Assembly: GCA_918797485.1 (NCBI GenBank)
Contig: CAKKNE010000002.1
Coordinates: 1,454,501 to 1,518,500, forward strand
DNA length: 64,000 bases
Reading direction: 5' to 3'
From: Pelagomonas calceolata
Taxonomy: Eukaryota; Sar; Pelagophyceae; Pelagomonadales; Pelagomonadaceae
The notes under the pieces were generated by a model. The model ran no database searches and was not told the origin of the DNA. It saw only the letters and a program-made list of their open reading frames with translations. Below, piece after piece: positions 34,948 to 43,904 of the stretch; positions within the stretch are counted from its first letter, which is position 1; every line of letters starts with the position of its first letter. A program made the translations under genes and the position numbers.

Positions 34948-35316
34948 GGCTGCAATCTCTCGTCCCCTGCGATGGAGCGATGCGACTGCGGTCTGCGGCT
35001 GTCTAGCGGATCGAAAGGGAGCACGATGCCGCGCTTAGACTGTCTAGCAGCCACGCTGGTGCAAATAGCCGAGCGCCCGGAGCTAGCGTGATGTAAGGCA
35101 CTAGCTCACGCTGCTGTGCCTGTAAAAACAGCAGTGCTGGCGCGCGAGGCCTTATTGACCTCTTTTGGATTGGCACTGCAAGGCCAGCATACGCCTGCAG
35201 TCGATAGTAACGAGCAACTGCTCACACAAGTGAGCAGTGCTCTCCCTGAGGCCTGTGCTCTCTGAAGCAGACCAGCGCCTGAAACGCTGCTACAGACCCG
35301 AAGCGCTGCGTTAGAA
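34948..35316. other. divergent intergenic region
   Basis: It separates the Tudor-like gene and the sulfotransferase gene and holds motif copy h (35082-35105). Half motifs TGTCTAGC occur at 35000 and 35041. Confidence 0.5.
35082..35105 (+). promoter_or_regulatory. copy h of the palindromic promoter motif
   Basis: GCTAGCGT, GA, TGTAAGGCACTAGC. It is 212 bp upstream of the ATG at 35317 and 135 bp from the divergent start at 34947. Confidence 0.8.
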
Positions 35317-36636
35317 ATGACACCACAGCTGCTACGCAATGTCAAGCGTCAGACGTGGCTCCTGACCTACGTTCTGCTGCCACTCATACGCGCGCTCGAC
35401 TGGCTGCTCTGCAAAAGGCACTTCGGCCTGCGCCTCCTCGACCCCAACCATCTGATCACGAGGCGCCTCGACCCGCGACGCCTGATGCAAAAGGCGCGCG
35501 CCATCGCCGGCGACGGCCCCTTCCACCTGCCCGACGCGTTGGTCGAGGACAGGCTGCGGCGCGCGCAAGCGGCGCTGCGCGACGCGAATCTGAAAGGATT
35601 GGGGGCGCCCGGCGATCTCGTCGTGGGCCTGCCCGCCGTCGCCGTCTTGGAGCGGCGGCTGACGCGCGCGCTCGTCGCGGACCTGCGGGTCACGCGCGCG
35701 GTCGCGCTCGACGGCGCCTATTTCGCGTCGCCGCCGGGCGAAGACGCCCTCATCATCACGGGGCCGCCGCGGTCGGGCACGACGCTCTTGCTCGAGCTGT
35801 TGGCCTGCGATGAGGAAACGTGGCGGCCGCTGACGGGGCCGGAAGCTTTGGTACCGGGCGCCGTCGACGGCGATGGAGCCGTGCTCACGAGCGCCCTGGC
35901 CGGCCAGGCGCTGGCCTTCCAGAGCACGAAAGAAGCCCATTATGAAGAGGTCGACGGCCCGACGGAGTGCCGGTCGCTCCTCGAGAACGCGGGCGCGCCG
36001 TACGTGTTCTGGTGGGTGCTCGGCCTGACGGGCCCGCTGGACGCCTGGCTGGCGGACGACGCGCGGCGGCGGTCGGACTACGCCTTCTACCGCCAGGAGC
36101 TCGCGGCCGTGCGCCTCGCCGGCGGTCGTGCCGACACGCGGCGCTGGCTCCTCAAGGACCCGTGCCACCTCTTCTCGCTCGACGAATTATTTGACACGCT
36201 GCCCAACGCGAGGGTCGTCTGGCTCCACCGCGACCCGGCCACGGTATCGGCCTCGCTCTGCGCGTTGCTGTCCAAAGTCTGGCGGCTCCTCTACCGCGCG
36301 GAGGCGTCACCATCGCCGCCGCGGTTCAACGACGCCGTCGTCGCGTACCTCGGCAAATTACTAGACGCGGGCCTCGCCTTTAGAAGGAGGCGGCCCGGCG
36401 CGGCGGTCCACGACCTGTTGACCACTGATCTCGCGGATGACCCGCTGCTCGAGGTCGCGCGCGTCTACGCCTTCGCCGGCGAGGCGCTCTCGGACGCGGC
36501 GCGGGCGAAGATGAAGAAGCTCCTCGCTGATCGTTCGAAGGCGCCGCGGCACGTCTACGCCGCCGCGGATTTTGGGCTCGAGCCCGCGGATTTGGATCGA
36601 AGGTTCGCGAAATACAAGCGGGAGTTCGGCGTGTGA
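35317..36636 (+). CDS. sulfotransferase
   Basis: The intronless gene encodes 439 residues. IITGPPRSGTTLLLELLA (PRSGTT at 151-156) is the 5'-phosphosulfate loop that binds PAPS, and ARVVWLHRDPATVSASL near residue 300 is the 3'-phosphate motif with the R-D-P core. KDPCHLFSLDELFDTLPN lies before it as in the Sulfotransfer_3 family. A hydrophobic N-terminal stretch (TWLLTYVLLPLIRALDWLL) may be a membrane anchor. It transfers sulfate from PAPS to an unknown hydroxyl acceptor such as a lipid or polysaccharide. Confidence 0.85.
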   Translation: MTPQLLRNVKRQTWLLTYVLLPLIRALDWLLCKRHFGLRLLDPNHLITRRLDPRRLMQKARAIAGDGPFHLPDALVEDRLRRAQAALRDANLKGLGAPGDLVVGLPAVAVLERRLTRALVADLRVTRAVALDGAYFASPPGEDALIITGPPRSGTTLLLELLACDEETWRPLTGPEALVPGAVDGDGAVLTSALAGQALAFQSTKEAHYEEVDGPTECRSLLENAGAPYVFWWVLGLTGPLDAWLADDARRRSDYAFYRQELAAVRLAGGRADTRRWLLKDPCHLFSLDELFDTLPNARVVWLHRDPATVSASLCALLSKVWRLLYRAEASPSPPRFNDAVVAYLGKLLDAGLAFRRRRPGAAVHDLLTTDLADDPLLEVARVYAFAGEALSDAARAKMKKLLADRSKAPRHVYAAADFGLEPADLDRRFAKYKREFGV

Positions 36637-36719
36637 GTTGTTGGTTGTGCATAATAATGTATATATCACATATGCTTATGGGGCGCCACCGAAGCTAGCG
36701 CGCGCGATTGGTGTCGGCC

Positions 36720-36747
36720 CCGCGCGGCACGTATGATGGCCGCGCGG
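36720..36747 (-). other. strong hairpin in the 3' flank of the peroxiredoxin gene
   Basis: CCGCGCGGC and GCCGCGCGG pair perfectly (9 bp) around a 10-base loop, starting 45 bp past the peroxiredoxin stop. A selenoprotein needs a 3' SECIS, but this hairpin lacks the AUGA quartet and loop A-A of a canonical SECIS. I therefore record it only as a hairpin. Confidence 0.5.
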
Positions 36748-36791
36748 TGCGTCGTAATCGTCGCGGGCGCCCGCCGCGGAGGCGTAGCCCC

Positions 36792-37712
36792 TTAGATCGT
36801 CTTCAGGAAGTTCTCGGCGAACGTCGACTCCGGCGCGTCGTCGCCGGCCGGGTCGCTGTGGAGGCCGTCCGCGCCCTTGGGCCCCTCGGCGACGCTGAGG
36901 GACGTGAGCACGCCGTCGTCGTAGAAGGCAGCGAAACGCTTCATGCGCGGCCCGCCCAAATCATGCAGGTTGTTCGGGTGGTCCAGGACTAAGTCAAGAG
37001 CCTTCGCGAGCTCGCAGCCTGCGATGAATCGACGTCTCAAAAAACCAAGGCACTAATTAATGTCGCACGGGTAGCGACGCGCGTCCGCGAGCAACGTGAC
37101 CTTGTGGTCCGCGCGGGCCACGTAGCGCGCCGACGCACCTGTGTGGAAATCATAATTTTACGGCGCGTTCGTGCCGAATCGTCGCGTCGACCTCGACGTC
37201 ATCGACGCGCCATCTGTTCGATGGCGTGGCGGTGCGGGTCCCTCTCTCACGAACGCGTCGCCGGATATGAGTTTGTGAAGAATTCCACACAGCGCCCGTA
37301 CGCTTGTCGTTGTCGTCGATGTCCTGTGCCGTCGCCCAGGCACCCATGACGGCGGCGTCGTTCACGGCCGAGATGATGACTTCGTCGATGTTTTTCTCCG
37401 CGAGCGCCTGTGCGGACGACCGGTGAGTATCGACCGGTCGAGCAGTCGCGTCGATCGCGTGAGTACACTGAGTCACGCCTCAGTAGCGGCGAGGTAGCCC
37501 GGGATGTTCTTCGTGGATCAGGTGGGCGTGAAGGCGCCCGGTAGCCCCAGAAGGATCACGCGGCGCCCTTTGCAGCGCTGTGCAAAGTTCACCTCCTTGG
37601 GAGCAGGGAAGCTCACATCTAATCCGACATCCGGCGCTTTATCACCGATACTAGCGAACGCGCGGCTGCGGCCGAGCAGAGATGGGCAACGCAGCGCGGT
37701 GCGGGCAATCAT
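36792..37712 (-). CDS. peroxiredoxin (PRX5/type II) with selenocysteine at the peroxidatic site
   Basis: Four exons (37712-37479, 37407-37302, 37138-37079, 37018-36792) give 208 residues; all phases close. The order of family motifs is intact: DVGLDVSFPAPKEVNFAQRCKGRRVILLGLPGAFTPT, then an in-frame TGA (37520-37518) exactly where PRX5 has its peroxidatic Cys, then STKNIPGYLAATEALAEKNIDEVIISAVNDAAVMGAWA, VTLLADARCELAKALDLVLDHPNNL and GGPRMKRFAAFYDDGVL. The TGA is read as selenocysteine. The N-terminal Arg/Ser-rich stretch could be a mitochondrial or plastid leader. It reduces hydrogen and alkyl peroxides with thiol donors. Two introns are introner-derived; the third (37019-37078) is an ordinary 60-nt intron. 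Confidence 0.87.
37139..37292 (-). mobile_element. introner element 8 (154 bp)
   Basis: It starts CTGTGTGGAAATCATAATTTT on the plus strand in the same way as elements 1 and 5 and ends AATTCCACACAG. Target copies are weakly alike (GTACGGGC donor side, GTGCGTCG exon side, minus strand). The intron is 37301-37139 and splicing keeps the peroxiredoxin frame. Confidence 0.85.
37408..37478 (-). mobile_element. decayed introner intron with GC donor (71 nt)
   Basis: On the minus strand the intron begins GCGTGACTC and ends GTCCGCACAG. It holds CGATCGACGCGACTGCTCGAC, a match to the usual introner interior, but the left inverted repeat is eroded. The GC-AG splice gives TEALAEKN in frame; retaining it meets a stop at once. 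Confidence 0.7.
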
Positions 37713-38040
37713 TGTGGCGCACGAGTCCAATTAAGCTGTGGCTCTGAGAGGCACACCTTGGTACGGGGTTGGGGGGAAAGAAAGACAGACCCATCCGTAA
37801 CGAAATTCGCCAGACGCGCTTCTGCAGCAGTGGTAGCCGGGATTTCGACAATGAAGCCGCCACAAGGCTCACGCTCTCCAGATAAAGCGCTGCAAATAGC
37901 GCTGTGCCATCGCGAGCAAAAGACCAAGTGGGGTGTGTACGCTACGCCTCTTCGAGCCTGAGCACAGCACAGCTCAAAATTTCGACGCGTAAAGGTCGAT
38001 TTGACCAGCAACAAGTAGGCAGCACGTGTCCGTGTCAACG

Positions 38041-39662
38041 ATGGCGTCGCGCGCGCACAGACTCGTGCGTCGCTTGTCATCCGCTGCATCCTCGTACGAT
38101 GCGCTCGTCATCGGCGGCGGGCCGGTGGGGACGGAGATCGCGAGGCTGGGCGGTCTCATCGGTCTCGACGTGGCGGTCGTGGACCCGCGAGGAGCTGTGT
38201 GGAAATTAACAATCAATCAACCAGTGAAAGCGTTTGACACAGGCGAGGAGCGCTGCTGGCCGCCCCCACGGGCTACGTCTCGAAGGTCCTGCTCGACGTG
38301 TCGAACTGCGCCGAACGCAACTCGCGCGTCGTTCCGCGGGAGTGGACGCACGCCAAGTACGCCCTCGACGCGACGGCGGTGAGAGCACTAGCGATGACGG
38401 CGGACCTCTTCCAGGACTCGTCCGTCGGCGCGGACGTCGTCGCGGGCCGAACCGAGTTCGCGCCGACCGTCATCCAAGGGCGAGCCGCCTTCAAGGGCCG
38501 CGACGCGTCGGGCTCCTACGAGGTCCAGGTGCACGGCGCCGCGCCGACCGTCGTGCACGCTCCCACGGTCTTCATCGCGACGGGCTCGGCCTCCACGCGG
38601 CTCCCCTCTCTCCCCTTCGACGAGGCCAACGCCACGGGTTGGATTTTTGACTCCGACTCGATCGTCGGCATCGGCCGCGTGCCGGAGCACATCTTCATCC
38701 AGGGCGGAGGTCTGATCGCCGTCGAGTACGCCTTCATCTTCGAGCGGTTGGGGGCCAAGGTCACGCTCGCGCTGCGCGAGGAGCGCGTGCTCCAGGGCAA
38801 GGACGTCGACATTGACATCTCGGCCGCCGTCGGGGCGCGCCTCGAGGAACGAGGCGTCGAGATTCGGTACGGAGACGGGAACGTCGTGAAGGTGACGCCG
38901 CCCGCGGAGCACGGGGGCGTCGGCTCCGTGGAACTCGGCTCCGGCACGGTCGTCGAGGCCGGCGCCTTCCTCTCGGCGCTGGGACGCGGCGGCGCGGCGA
39001 AGGGCTTGAACGTCGAGAACGCCGGCCTGCGACCGCCGCTTCCCTCGGGTCACTTGGCCGTGGACTACAACTCGCTCGTCGCCGAATCGACGGGCGGCGA
39101 CTGCCGCGTTTTTGTGGCGGGCGACACGGTCAAGGACTGCGCTATCTATCCGGGCGGCCTCTTGAGCACGGGCCTGGCGCAGGGCCACGTCGCGGTGCGA
39201 GGCGCGTTCCCCGAGGCGTGGCGCGCGACGTTCCCGCCCGTCGGGCGCCGCGTCGAGGGCTCGAAGATGGACGCGTTTCCCGCGGTCGCGTTCTGGATCG
39301 ACGACGGCGTGGCGACCGTGGGCGTCACGGAGCAGGCAGCTCGCATGGCCCACGGCGACGACATCGGCACGGCCTCTGCCAAGTACTCGGAAACCGTCAA
39401 GGCCTGCGTCCAGCCGCGGCCCGACGACGAGTTCCTCAAGATCGTGTACCTTAAGACGTCCGGGTCCATCCTCGGCGTCCACATCTTCGGCAAGGACGCC
39501 AGTGAGATGATCAACCACGGCGCGGCGTTCGTGAACCGCGGGCAGACCATCTGGGACGTCATCCACAGCATCCCGCCGGCGGTCACCTACGACGAGGTCT
39601 TCCTCCGCGCCGCGCGCCGGGCGTGCTACAGCATGGCCCAGTTCTCCGGCGAGCGCGCGTGA
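38041..39662 (+). CDS. class I pyridine nucleotide-disulfide oxidoreductase, SthA-like, without redox cysteines
   Basis: Exons 38041-38186 and 38243-39662 give 521 residues. A short Arg/Ser leader (MASRAHRLVRRLSSAASS) suggests mitochondrial import. The FAD motif YDALVIGGGPVGTEIARLGG follows. The splice restores VVDPRGALLAAPTGYVSKVLLDVSNC, where glutathione reductase and lipoamide dehydrogenase have C-x4-C; here neither Cys exists, as in soluble transhydrogenases. FIATGSASTRLP, IQGGGLIAVEYAFIFERLGAKVTLALRE (NAD(P) site) and FVAGDTVKD (second FAD contact) are present. The dimer domain ends VHIFGKDASEMINHGAAFVNRGQTIWDVIHSIPPAVTYDEVF. NAD(P) transhydrogenase activity is likely but not certain. 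Confidence 0.87.
38195..38242 (+). mobile_element. introner element 9, miniature (48 bp) with perfect 8-bp target duplication
   Basis: GCGAGGAG occurs at 38187-38194 and again at 38243-38250. Between them is CTGTGTGGAAATTAAC ... TTTGACACAG. The intron 38187-38242 is 56 nt with a GC donor provided by the target copy. Its removal restores DPRGALLAAP. It is the smallest element in the window and the only clear one in a plus-strand gene. Confidence 0.92.
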
Positions 39663-39766
39663 AGTAAAGTATTGTGTCTGACCAGAGTCTCGCATCCTCC
39701 CCCCGGTCTATTCCTCTGGGAAATGCAGGTCTTTCGGTGGGCTGTCGTTCAACTTCTTGATATTGC

Positions 39767-40414
39767 TTACGCACCCTCCGGCGGCGTTTCGCGGGCGCGG
39801 AGCGCGGCTCGCGCGTCTTGTAATCGGGGCTCAATCCATTCGGTGAGCGGGTGCGCTCCACCGAGCACGCGCCTCGCGATCCGATCCGCGTCCTCTAGCG
39901 TCGTCACGGCCTCGCGGAGATCTTTGAGCGTGGCGGCTGCGTCTCTGTAGAGCGCCATCGCGTAATTCGTTTTCATCCTAAGCGTGGTGTCACGACCCTC
40001 TCTAAGGACGCGTTGCGCCACGGGCATCGTCTTGCGCAGCAGTGACTTGGCTTCTTGATGGTGCTGTTGACTGACAAGCATATTCGCATAGTTGTTGGCC
40101 GCAACGAGGGTCATTTCATTTTCTTCACCGTTGAGCTTCAAAAACCCGGAGTATACTTCTCGCTCCATCCATAAGGCCTGTTTATGCCTTCCGAGGATAT
40201 CATAAATGTTAGCAAGATTGCTCTGCATGGCGAGTATGTTTCTTTCTGATGCACCAAGCCGTCGCAGCGTTGACAACTCTGCCTCTCCCACGGACAACGC
40301 GTCCTCGTGGTGGTCTGCATCGGCTAAACCGTTCCCAAGCAGGTTGATAGCCATGCACCGAGCCTTGTCCGTCTCCACTCGACTCATGCTCAGCTGTTTG
40401 CAGACAACTACCAT
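39767..40414 (-). CDS. tetratricopeptide (kinesin-light-chain type) protein, probably 5'-truncated
   Basis: The frame gives 215 residues from the ATG at 40414. TPR-like repeats are visible: LGNGLADADHHEDALSVGEAELSTLRRLGASERNILAMQSNLANIYDILGRHKQALWMEREVYSGFLKLNGEENEMTLVAANNYANMLVSQQHHQEAKSLLRKTMPVAQR. Repeats start abruptly at the N-terminus, and open frame upstream of the ATG is soon closed, so an N-terminal part is probably lost or in another exon. This large multi-copy family is common in pelagophytes. Function beyond protein binding cannot be assigned. It may be a gene fragment. Confidence 0.55.
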   Translation of the reverse strand: MVVVCKQLSMSRVETDKARCMAINLLGNGLADADHHEDALSVGEAELSTLRRLGASERNILAMQSNLANIYDILGRHKQALWMEREVYSGFLKLNGEENEMTLVAANNYANMLVSQQHHQEAKSLLRKTMPVAQRVLREGRDTTLRMKTNYAMALYRDAAATLKDLREAVTTLEDADRIARRVLGGAHPLTEWIEPRLQDARAALRARETPPEGA

Positions 40415-41823
40415 GATCCCCCAAAGTTTTGGATCCAGAGCTCACTGGAGAGCCACAAGCACCGGCGTATGCGGCCTACCCGACTACCCGACCCCAGATC
40501 TATCCCGGAGGGCGTCCGCGAGCCGATCTGCATCCGAAAAAAGTTATTAATTTGGGCCCGATGGCGCCCCGTTCCCGTCAAAAACGTCAATTACCCGAGG
40601 GCACCTAGGAACCGTAATAGCGGTCTCGTCGGACCCCATACTACCCCAGCGATAGTCAATTACAAGTATATGGCATCTACATTATAAGAAGGGTACTTTT
40701 GGCTGCCCACGCTCGGGACGTGAACATCTTTATCTGGACCTCGCGTAAGTCCGTCGATCATAGAACAAATGATCGCGTTATGGTCCATGGTGAAGGTACA
40801 CGGGCTGATGGCCGCAGGTCCGGGTCTGGAGCCAAATATAGCCAGATCGTGGGGTCGGGAGTCCGAGAAGGCGCGGAGACCCTACGGTGAAAGAAATCAA
40901 ATGTAGTTCACGCTCAGGCCAATTAGCTGGCCCGTCCCACTACTAAAGCGCCTGAAACGCAAATTTATTTCACAACTCACCGGTCTGGGGCCTTTCTGGT
41001 GCCTCGCGTACGCACCGTCGCCAGCGGAGAACGGGCAAGTCGGTCGATCGTGAATAGAACAACGGCGTCATGGTCCATCTGGGTGGTGGCGTCGCTGATA
41101 CTCGCGGGTGCAGGTGATTTGGCCGTTTTTGTACAAACGTGGGGACCCGGAATCTCCGTTTCGCGCGGCTCCAACAGATCCTCTAACATAGCTCATCCCC
41201 GCCCAGGCGGCCTAGATGGACTCTAACACCAACAAACGGATTAAAACGAACATAAAATCGGGAGTTGTCCGGTAGAATTCTTCTCCCGCCCTCCGAGCGC
41301 GGACCGTCGGCTCCGGTTCCGTCGATTGTGGATGAAAACTGGGCTGAAGTTGATATAATACACTATTCGGATAGTAGATGGCGGCATTAATCGCTGGTGT
41401 ATTTTGGCGAGCCGGAAGACTCATCCGCGAATGTCGCGGGCGGTGCCTTCCGGGAGGCGCGAGGGTATGTTCCCGGGCCCCAACTCTGAAATGTTTGGTC
41501 TCGGCGAACGAATAGGATGTATTCTGAATTTTGGTCATTCTTTTGACGCTAACGAGGCGCATCTTTAAATTTACTAGTATGTCGATATACGCTAGCTCGG
41601 TTGGCTCGTCTTTGTATAAACATGGGGGCCCGGAGCAGAATAATCTCGCACCTTGGTACATGGGACTACTTCGGGCGCTCGCGCAGCCATCGACTGCGAT
41701 ATTGCGATTGGCCCGAGGCGGATCTGCGAATTGCCCGGCGGCGCCGCGGAACTTCCGGGAGTGATAGATCGGGAGTGATATATTTTGTCGGGGGATGCTG
41801 ACCCAGTACAACAACCAGAACCG
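40415..41823. other. gene-poor, lower-GC region with diverged internal repeats
   Basis: About 1.4 kb has much lower GC than the surroundings and no recognisable gene. A segment near 40738-40795 (GTCCGTCGATCATAGAACAA and ATGGTCCATGG) reappears diverged near 41037-41087. A piece with GTACAAACGTGGGGACCCGG near 41130-41152 reappears near 41613-41635. The longest open frame (41212-41814, minus, 200 codons) has no family features. The stretch looks like old, mutated repetitive DNA. Confidence 0.5.
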
Positions 41824-43435
41824 TTAGGGCCTCCACCGCGTATCGTCTTCCACAGCATCAGTGTCGCGGCGACGTTCGGGCGCCGGCGGACCGCGCGGTG
41901 GCGGCCCGCGCGGTGGCGGGCGGTAGCGCGACGGCGGCGAGCGGCGTGGCGGAGAGCGACTCCGGCGCCATCGCGGCGGCGAGCGGCGTGGCGGTGAACG
42001 GTCGCGCCATCGTCGCGGCGACGGACTCCGGCGGCGCCGCGGCGAGCCGCGTGGCGGCGAGCGGCCGCGGTCGCGCCATCGCGGCGACGGACTGCGGCGG
42101 CGCGGCGGAGGCGGCCGCGCGGGGCGATACTCGCGGCTCCGGTCGCGGCTCAGGGGCCGGAAGCGGCGCGGCGACCGCGAGCGGGGCGGCGGCGCACGGG
42201 GCGGCGGTGCGCGGCCTCGGCTCCGCGAACGTGACCGCGCCCGTGGCGGCGGCCCACGGCCTCGACTCCGCGAGCGCGAACGGTCTCGGGAGCGGGGCGG
42301 CGGCGCGCGGCCTCGGCTCCGCGAGCGCGAGCGGGACCGCGCGCGGGGCGGCCGGTCGCGCGAGCGGGAACGGGACCGCGGCGCCGCGCGGTCGCGCTTG
42401 CGGCTGCGCGAGCGGCGCCGGTCGCGGCGGCGGCTCCGCGAGCGCTTTTTTTTGGCCTCCTCGGGGAAGCGGAGCATCCCGAGCTTCGCCATCGCCGTCG
42501 CCCCGTCGGAGAATTTAATCTTGAACCGCGGCAGCGTGCCCTCGGGCGCGCCGTCGTAGGGCGGCTCGACCTCCTCGATGACCCCGTCGGCGCGCCAGAC
42601 GATCGCGTCCTCCTCGCCGTCGTCCTCGCCGTAAAAGTCCCGCGCGCAGCACAGAAAGCCCGAGGCCCCGACCGCCAAGGTGCTGAGCCTGGGCTTGTTC
42701 ACCACGGCACGCTTCGCCACGTCGTCGTGCGCGGCCAGGTGCACGGAAAAGCGGTACTCGAGGATCGGCCCGACGGGCGGCAGCGGCGTCCCGTACAGGT
42801 CCAGCTCCGCCACGGTGAGCAGCCGCCGCGCGAAGGCGCCGACCGTCGTCGTGTGCATCTGCTGGATGCCGGGGCTGAACTCCTCGAGGTCGTCGCAGTA
42901 CTCGCCGAGCCACTTCCAGTAGATACTGGGGTCGCCGCCTACGTGTATAGACATGAGAATTGCGACAAGGATTTGCGACGCCGGGGGCCGGGGTGCCGTA
43001 TCGGACGTAGAGCATGCCCATGACCCGTAGATACGTCGAGTCGGGGTGGTCGAGCAGTTCCCTAACCTGGTCCTCCGTCAGCCGCAGATGGAAGAGCTTC
43101 AATAATAAACAAAAGGCCGACGACGGCTGCTTCTGGAGCGATCTTTTGGTGGAGGCGCCGCGATGCGTGAAGGGCTCGACGTACGTGACCTTCTCATATA
43201 TCAAATCCACGACCTTGTCGAAGGTCTTGAACACATACAAGCATTTGAAGTACTCGCTCTGCGTGATCTTCGCGTGGAGCGCGGCGTCGAGGTTGAAGAT
43301 CGTCGGGTTCACGCCGCCGATCTGAAAAAGTTTCTTGCCCTCGAGGCCGGGCTGCGCGACGTTCTTCGGCAGGCGGTCGCTGTAGACGCGCGGTCGCACC
43401 GCCACGCCGAGCTTGCCCGTGTCGGCGAAGCCCAT
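41824..43435 (-). CDS. PRP38-family pre-mRNA splicing factor (PRPF38B-like)
   Basis: Exons 43435-42982 and 42938-41824 give 522 residues. The PRP38 domain is clear: NPTIFNLDAALHAKITQSEYFKCLYVFKTFDKVVDLIYEKVTYVEPF, SSAFCLLLKLFHLRLTEDQVRELLDHPDSTYLRVMGMLYVRYGTPAP, then GDPSIYWKWLGEYCDDLEEFSPG after the splice. The C-terminal third is an Arg/Ser and R-S-R-D-R/P-P-R repeat domain, as in human PRPF38B. PRP38 acts in activation of the spliceosome B complex. The intron (42939-42981, 43 nt) has a GC donor and AG acceptor. An in-frame extension to 43570 exists upstream of the chosen ATG. Confidence 0.92.
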
Positions 43436-43904
43436 TGGTCGCTGCCTCTTTTGCCCTTTCGCTCGCAGAGGCTGAATGTCCGGGGCGCCGCGTGCCGATG
43501 CCCTGCTTTGCCCTTTTTTGTTTGCAGGCCTTGCAGAGGCTTTTGTGAGGTACGAGGCTGCTCCAAACACTTTGGGCCTCCGAGATATGATGTGTGGTCG
43601 GTGCGCCGGCGGTTATTTCTGCTGCAGCGCGCGTCAAGTCCCTGCCATCCAAGTTTAATAATAGCGGCTAGCGGCCTGTAACACACTAGAAAGAATCTGC
43701 AAGGGGTCGGCCGTGCCACAGCGTCTACGCTCGTAGAGCTGATACCCAGGTTGTCAGACGCGTTATTGTGAAGTATTAGTATCACAGCCCAGCAGTTCTA
43801 TCGGTTTGCTCACGCGCAGCCTGAGCTTAGGTCGCACCAGACCACACACACCACAGGGTCACTGCCCAGGGTCACTGCCAGCCACTGCTGTTGATACAAA
43901 AAGT
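43436..43904. other. divergent intergenic region
   Basis: It lies between the PRP38 and membrane-protein starts and contains motif copy i. Nothing else is recognised. Confidence 0.5.
43666..43688 (+). promoter_or_regulatory. copy i of the palindromic promoter motif
   Basis: GCTAGCGG, CC, TGTAACACACTAG. It lies midway between divergent starts, 231 bp from 43435 and 217 bp from 43905. Confidence 0.82.

Noticed and set aside
36720-36747. Hairpin as the SECIS of the selenoprotein peroxiredoxin
   Set aside because: The stem is perfect but there is no AUGA/GA quartet and no unpaired A-A in the loop, so I did not call it a SECIS.
38388-39695. 435-codon minus-strand frame opposite the flavin oxidoreductase
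   Set aside because: It is an antisense artefact of GC-rich codons; the plus frame has all family motifs.
41212-41814. 200-codon minus-strand frame in the low-GC island
   Set aside because: It has no recognisable family or leader and overlaps diverged repeats. Length alone was not enough to call it.
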